64,000 nucleotides of DNA from Camellia lanceoleosa (lineage: Eukaryota; Streptophyta; Magnoliopsida; Ericales; Theaceae). Within the stretch, counting starts at the first letter, position 1. Every line of letters starts with the position of its first letter. Positions 59,647-64,000 of this stretch are shown in pieces. Below the pieces are notes generated by a model that worked only from the letters and a program-made list of their open reading frames with translations, was not told the origin of the DNA and made no database searches. A program made the position numbers and the translations under genes. The stretch lies in contig CM045761.1 of NCBI GenBank assembly GCA_025200525.1, positions 202,670,321 to 202,734,320 on the forward strand. The letters run 5' to 3'.

Positions 59647-61041
59647 ATGGCCAAATCAATTATTCCCTCCATTGATCGAGCATACGAAGAGTCATATGAT
59701 GATATTGTTCTTCCTCAAAAGAACCTCCATGCATTAATTAGCCACCTTTACCCACCATTCTATATTCAGGTCATGAATGCCTTTGCAGATTATCAACCCT
59801 TGGACTTCGAACATATTGCCCTTAATCCTTCGATTCAAAAACTTACAAATATGGACATGGAAAGGTCTTCTTCTGACTTATCCTCAAACTACGAACAAAC
59901 TGCTCTCAATCCTTTGATTCAGAAAGTTGCAAATATGGACATGGGAAGTTTTCCTTCACAACCCTCTGCATGGGATAAGGCTGCAACTTCTTCCTCTTCT
60001 AGGGCTTCTGATTGGACAAACTGGTCCAAACCTGAGGTCTGTGATTTAAGGGAACGAATCAACCATCACTTTGTTGAGTTTACTGACCCTTTAGAATTCT
60101 CTTCCTATGCACGTAGCTCGATGGTCTATCCTTACGTGCCCATTGACCACCGACGCAGTTTGGAGGAGAATCTGTTTATGGCATGGTATACATCTTCCAT
60201 GCCTACAAAGACAGTGCATGTTGCCCGACGCCCAGAAGAGGCACAAGGATACAATCCATCATTCTTAGCTCAAAAGGCGAAGATTTGCTCTTCTCACTGG
60301 CTCGATTATATCAATGCCCTTGTTCCTTCTGCCCTTGCTGCACCTCCTAAGATAGAAGCATCCACACCTTCTCTTCCACCAAATCCTTGCTGGATAGAGA
60401 AACCGAGGCTTGTTCTTTCCTCGGATAAGGTCTTTCCACCTTATAAACCACCACCTTCCCTTACTCTGGCTGAGCGGAAACAAGCTCAACTTTTGCTCGC
60501 TGCCTTTTCCCACTTACTCTTCAATGTTCTTGAGAACGAAGTCCCTCTTAAGAACTTTCGATGGGCTTGTGATATTCTAACTCGGGGTCATGTCATCAAT
60601 CCTTTCGCCCAAGCAGAGCTTCACATGTTTTTTGACCAACTTCAATTGCTTCTTCACTGGCATCAGACCTCTATGAACACCACACAATCTTTAGACCAAC
60701 TTTTGTCTCTCCGAATTCATGCCCAATACGAAGTAGAAAACTTTATTAAAGAATTTGATGATTTCAAGAATAAAGATTTTGCATACTGGGATGGTTTGGA
60801 TATAGACAAATTGGAACAAGGATTGAGAGAAACAGCTTTCGAAATAAAGGCTGAAGAGCTCTTTTACGAAGTGAGAGCACATCAACTCATGCAATCAATG
60901 TTAGAAGAAATAAATGACAGAATAAAGAAAGAACAGAAATTCATTGATCATTGTTGGACTAAATTTCATGATCTTGTTATTTATTCCATTCCCTATTTTT
61001 ATGAGCTTAAGTTTGTACCCAAAAATGGTCATTTGATGTAA
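59647..61041 (+). CDS. Unknown 464-465-residue protein, probably retroelement-associated
   Basis: A long open frame. I chose Met at 59647 (MAKSIIPSIDRAYEES); an upstream Met at 59554 would add 31 hydrophobic residues. Near the N-terminus a unit of about 28 residues is duplicated: HIALNPSIQKLTNMDMERS and QTALNPLIQKVANMDMGSF. The middle has a Ser-rich linker, W-rich blocks (SRASDWTNWSKPEVCDL) and PYVPIDHRRSLEENLFMAWY. The C-terminal 130 residues are strongly helical and charged (EVENFIKEFDDFKNKDF, EEINDRIKKEQKFIDHCW), probably coiled coil. No protease, RT, RNase H, integrase or zinc knuckle is visible, and I do not recognise the family. Its place, 1.1 kb upstream of a PMD gene remnant on the same strand, suggests both belong to one repeat. 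The frame is intact, unlike its neighbour. Confidence 0.55.
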   Translation: MAKSIIPSIDRAYEESYDDIVLPQKNLHALISHLYPPFYIQVMNAFADYQPLDFEHIALNPSIQKLTNMDMERSSSDLSSNYEQTALNPLIQKVANMDMGSFPSQPSAWDKAATSSSSRASDWTNWSKPEVCDLRERINHHFVEFTDPLEFSSYARSSMVYPYVPIDHRRSLEENLFMAWYTSSMPTKTVHVARRPEEAQGYNPSFLAQKAKICSSHWLDYINALVPSALAAPPKIEASTPSLPPNPCWIEKPRLVLSSDKVFPPYKPPPSLTLAERKQAQLLLAAFSHLLFNVLENEVPLKNFRWACDILTRGHVINPFAQAELHMFFDQLQLLLHWHQTSMNTTQSLDQLLSLRIHAQYEVENFIKEFDDFKNKDFAYWDGLDIDKLEQGLRETAFEIKAEELFYEVRAHQLMQSMLEEINDRIKKEQKFIDHCWTKFHDLVIYSIPYFYELKFVPKNGHLM

Positions 61042-61475
61042 CTGTTTTTGCTTTAATACCACTAAGACTTCTCTTTGTTTGATATGGTTTGATCTTGTCT
61101 CCATTTGTCTTTAAAAGCAATTTCAGAGCTTTGAACTGAACAATCTTTTCCTTCGAACTTGGATTCAATCGTTTTAAATGAATATTAACAAAACGACCAT
61201 GAATTTTTCCAATTTATGAAATGCAGCAGATAGTTTTTGTTGTTTTTCCATTTAGGATCCATGTTTCGAATTTAACAATCTTACTCTTCAAAACTTGTTT
61301 CAATCACAACCAACATATGGTCAATGATTTATTATGATCAATCAGTTTTAAATTGATCTTTTTGTCTTGAACAACAGTCCATATTTTCAAAAATATGAAA
61401 GCTCCTTTTGAGGGCTGCACTGTTTTAGTTCGAAAAGATAATTTTTCTGAATATATATAAACCAACTATTGGTTT

Positions 61476-61910
61476 TGATGTTTCGAATGCCAATTTCCAT
61501 TCCTAAGGGATTTCTAGTTTTACTTTGAAGAACATCACTTTCATTAAGAAACCTAAAACAGGTCTTTAATCCCTTTGAAGTAAACGAATACTTGAGGATT
61601 CTTGCATCCATTGGGTACGGAATGTGCTTCGAAGCCGGCTTCTTAGTTTCGAAGCCGTTGTTATTGGACTTTTAGCGTCAAAATCTGGTGTGTTATGTTT
61701 TGAACACCAATTCCCATCCTCACAGAGTCTCAAGTTTCACTTCGAAGGACATTACTTTCACTAAGAAACCTAAGACAGGTCTTTTAATCCCCTTCGAAGT
61801 AAATCAAATACTTGAGTATTCTTACATTTTTAAGTATGGAAATATGCTTCGAAGCCGACTTCTTTGTTTCGAAGCTGTTGTTTTTTGGCTTTTGGCGCCA
61901 AAATCTGGTT
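61476..61910 (+). repeat. Tandem duplication, about 217-bp unit, rich in TTCGAAG
   Basis: Two copies in a row: TTTCGAATGCCAATTTCC.. to ..GCGTCAAAATCTGGTG and TTTTGAACACCAATTCCC.. to ..GCGCCAAAATCTGGTT. They share TCACTAAGAAACCTAA-type text and GCTTCGAAGCC blocks, about 80% alike by eye. It lies directly upstream of the PMD gene remnant, so it may be promoter or leader sequence. Confidence 0.75.
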
Positions 61911-62192
61911 TTGAAGCCAAATATTTTACTTCGAAGCTAGCCTCAGCATTTGGGCTGTGTTTTTCCCTCCAAATACTATCAATATTTGAAGGAAACTCTT
62001 CGTATTCATACTTTTACTGCTTAACAAACCAAGCGTTTATATATCCCCCAAACACAAAGGCTTTTGAAACCCTTTTATTTCGTGTTTTGAAATCATTTGC
62101 TCGCTCAACACACAAACCCTTTTACCTCTGCCGATCTTCCACTTCTCTCTACTTCCTTTCTCAGCTTCACCTTCTGGAAACGCGTACTATCA

Positions 62193-63858
62193 ATGGCTTC
62201 TTCTTCGGTGCCAGTCGTAGAGCGTGCGAGCCCATCTGTAACCCTGAAGAGGATCATTGATGCAGAATGTGAAAAGTTCAAAGCTGGGGAGAAAAGCGCT
62301 ATCGATGGACGAATCTTCGTCCCTCGTCGCCATGTGCAGCAAGACTACGTGCTTGGGCCCATATTCAGGGAGATCCTTACTGAGCTCCCAGCCCTATATC
62401 CATGTTTGGAAAACCAATGTCTTCTTTACGAAGGTGGTCTTGTTGGAGGCGGAAGGATAAACCGCCTTGGCCCACGGTGAGACCGGAGTGGCAAGAATGG
62501 TATGACCAGGTTGTCTCTACTAGAACTCTATACATTCAAGAGCTCTGCCTTCTCGATGCTCTCCGACTATCCAGGGTAATTATCTCAGAGGACCCTTTCC
62601 TAATTCTTGCTGCCTTGTGTTTTTGGAATCCTATCTTTAATTTCTTTCAATTTAGATGTGAGATGATGGCCCCTACTGTTCTTGACATTTGCCATCTACT
62701 AGGATTATCCCCAATTGGTACCCCCTTTGGACTAGATTACCCTGACTCAGCAGTTCCTTTCTCCCTCCCCTCTCTTAACTCATCCTATAGTGATTTCGCT
62801 AAGGCTGAGAATAAAAGAGAGGGCCTTGTGACTGATAGGGAATTTTTTTTCTTTCTTATTGTATTGGCTTTGCAAATTCATCTTCTGTACCTCCTCTCAG
62901 AGAATCATGCCTGAATTTGCCCCTCTTGCCAAAGCCTTCGTTTTACAGAAAATGGTGGCCTTAGCCCCATATGTTCTAGGCCATATATATAGAGTCTGTT
63001 CCCTTCTGTGAGAAACCCTTAGATACTAACCAAGGAGGGCCATTCTGGATCCTTCAGCTTTGGCTTTTTGCCTATTTCACCGAGTTACAATCCAAATGCC
63101 TTAAATTTTCTGAGCCAAACCCTCTTACTCATGGCATAAGGCTGGCCAATGTTTCACTTTATCCCTCCACTTTTTCTTTTTACTTCTCTTTCTTCCACCA
63201 ACTTCCAGCTTCCTTACCTACTTTCTGTTTCTATCCCTTCGAACCCACCATTGGTCCATATTGGTTGAGGAATTTCCTAAGTGACAGGTCCTGCGCCTCA
63301 CCTGCTCACAAAGATATATAGGTTTCCATTCTGATCCCTAGAGAGTTATTTATTGGGAGCTTGAACCCCAGAGCCTACAAATGCATAGTTGAGCCGTATT
63401 GTCCTGCTCAATTTGCTAGACAATTTGGCTTCACACAAGGGGTCCCAATACCTTTCTGCAGCAATACCAATCTCAGTCTCACTAAGAGGGATCTGAAAGT
63501 TCGGAGGTCCAGGCTAGAAGAGGCAACTTCCAAATTTATAGATGACTTGGTCAATTTCGAGTATACCCTTTTCCTTCCTCAACCTACCTTATTGAAGAGG
63601 TACCAGAACTGGTGGGTGACCAACATGGAAGTATACTTGGCCATTTCTCCTCAAAACCTGCTAATGGTATTGGATCTGCCCAAGCCCAAAGGAGTTGGGC
63701 ATTACTTCCACTATTTAGATTGCGATTTGCGTCCTCCTCTTGCCTCAACTCCTCCTAGAGTCACTCGGGCTGCTTCGAAGAAAGGTATACATCTTTGTTT
63801 CTTTTCCTTTGGCCTTCTTATAATGGTTGTAGTCTTATCCTTAGTTCTTCTTTTGTGA
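62193..63858 (+). pseudogene. Plant mobile domain (PMD, aminotransferase-like) protein gene, broken
   Basis: The ATG at 62193 (MASSSVPVVERASPSV) opens a frame that shifts near 62460. The second frame has the PMD core: WYDQVVSTRTLYIQELCLL, LRLSRVIISEDPFLILAAL, FWNPIFNFFQFRCEMMAPT and LDICHLLGLSPIGTPFG. Another shift near 62880 leads to IMPEFAPLAKAFVLQKMVAL, then a stop at about 63010. QGGPFWILQLWLFAYF and FSFFHQLPASLPTFCF follow, then a stop near 63320. The last frame (63361-63858) has PAQFARQFGFTQGVPIPF. All blocks occur in the usual PMD order, so the whole gene was present once. It has at least two frameshifts and two stops. PMD proteins occur in plant transposons and as domesticated silencing factors (MAIN/MAIL); here the repeat context favours the transposon type. 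A Lys/Arg-rich tail continues to the window edge. Confidence 0.78.
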
Positions 63859-64000
63859 AGGTAGCCCATAACAAAATAAAAGAAGACTGCTTGAGCTTGA
63901 AAAGAAAACGGTGAAGTCTGGCAAGAAGAAGAAGAAGAAATAGATCAAGAGCATGAGTCGCCCTTAATAAGAAGGAAAAGAGTGATCATCCCTACTTCTG

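Overview
The window is nuclear DNA of a flowering plant, almost certainly a eudicot. It has intron-split nuclear genes with GT..AG junctions, plastid- and mitochondrion-directed proteins, an AT-rich intergenic space and a dense load of plant-type transposons. I cannot name the genus.

Layout. 1-3500: intergenic, with a decayed Myb/SANT-like transposon ORF. 3676-8974 (+): a four-exon gene for the small mitochondrial complex I subunit NDUFB2-like, with a 4-kb first intron. 9540-10798 (-): LINE remnant. 11980-15398 (+): five-exon chloroplast FtsH protease of the FTSH1/FTSH5 (type A) group. 15675-21618 (-): nine-exon brassinosteroid-signalling kinase (BSK), tail to tail with FTSH and 276 bp from it. 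One BSK intron carries a MITE nested in another MITE. 23835-31644: a 7.8-kb PIF/Harbinger element with both of its ORFs. 31900-37400: MITEs, a 1.2-kb solo LTR and tandem repeats. 38389-45470: CACTA element 1. 45911-46826 (-): a DUF241 gene broken by one base. 47190-49005: a long-inverted-repeat (Pack-MULE-like) element. 49259-55993: CACTA element 2. 58722-64000: a retroelement-like region with an unknown 465-residue ORF and a broken plant-mobile-domain (PMD) gene.

The most interesting part is 38-56 kb. Three neighbouring but structurally different DNA transposons each carry pieces of host genes. CACTA 1 has the first 36 codons of a CEN/TFL1-like PEBP gene and two exons of an AAA-ATPase, on the same strand and in compatible phase. 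The Pack-MULE-like element has a piece of an inositol 3-kinase-like gene. CACTA 2 has one PP2C exon and one pfkB-kinase exon. Element boundaries rest on target-site duplications read directly from the sequence: TCT, CAA, TAT, CTAGT, TATCCAGA, AATTCAAT and a 9-bp near-match. CACTA 2 is also supported by a related empty-site copy at about 58.7 kb.

The ordinary host genes are three housekeeping or signalling genes (complex I assembly, thylakoid PSII quality control, brassinosteroid signalling) plus the DUF241 gene. I see no operon-like link between them. All family assignments come from motif recognition by eye; no database search was run.
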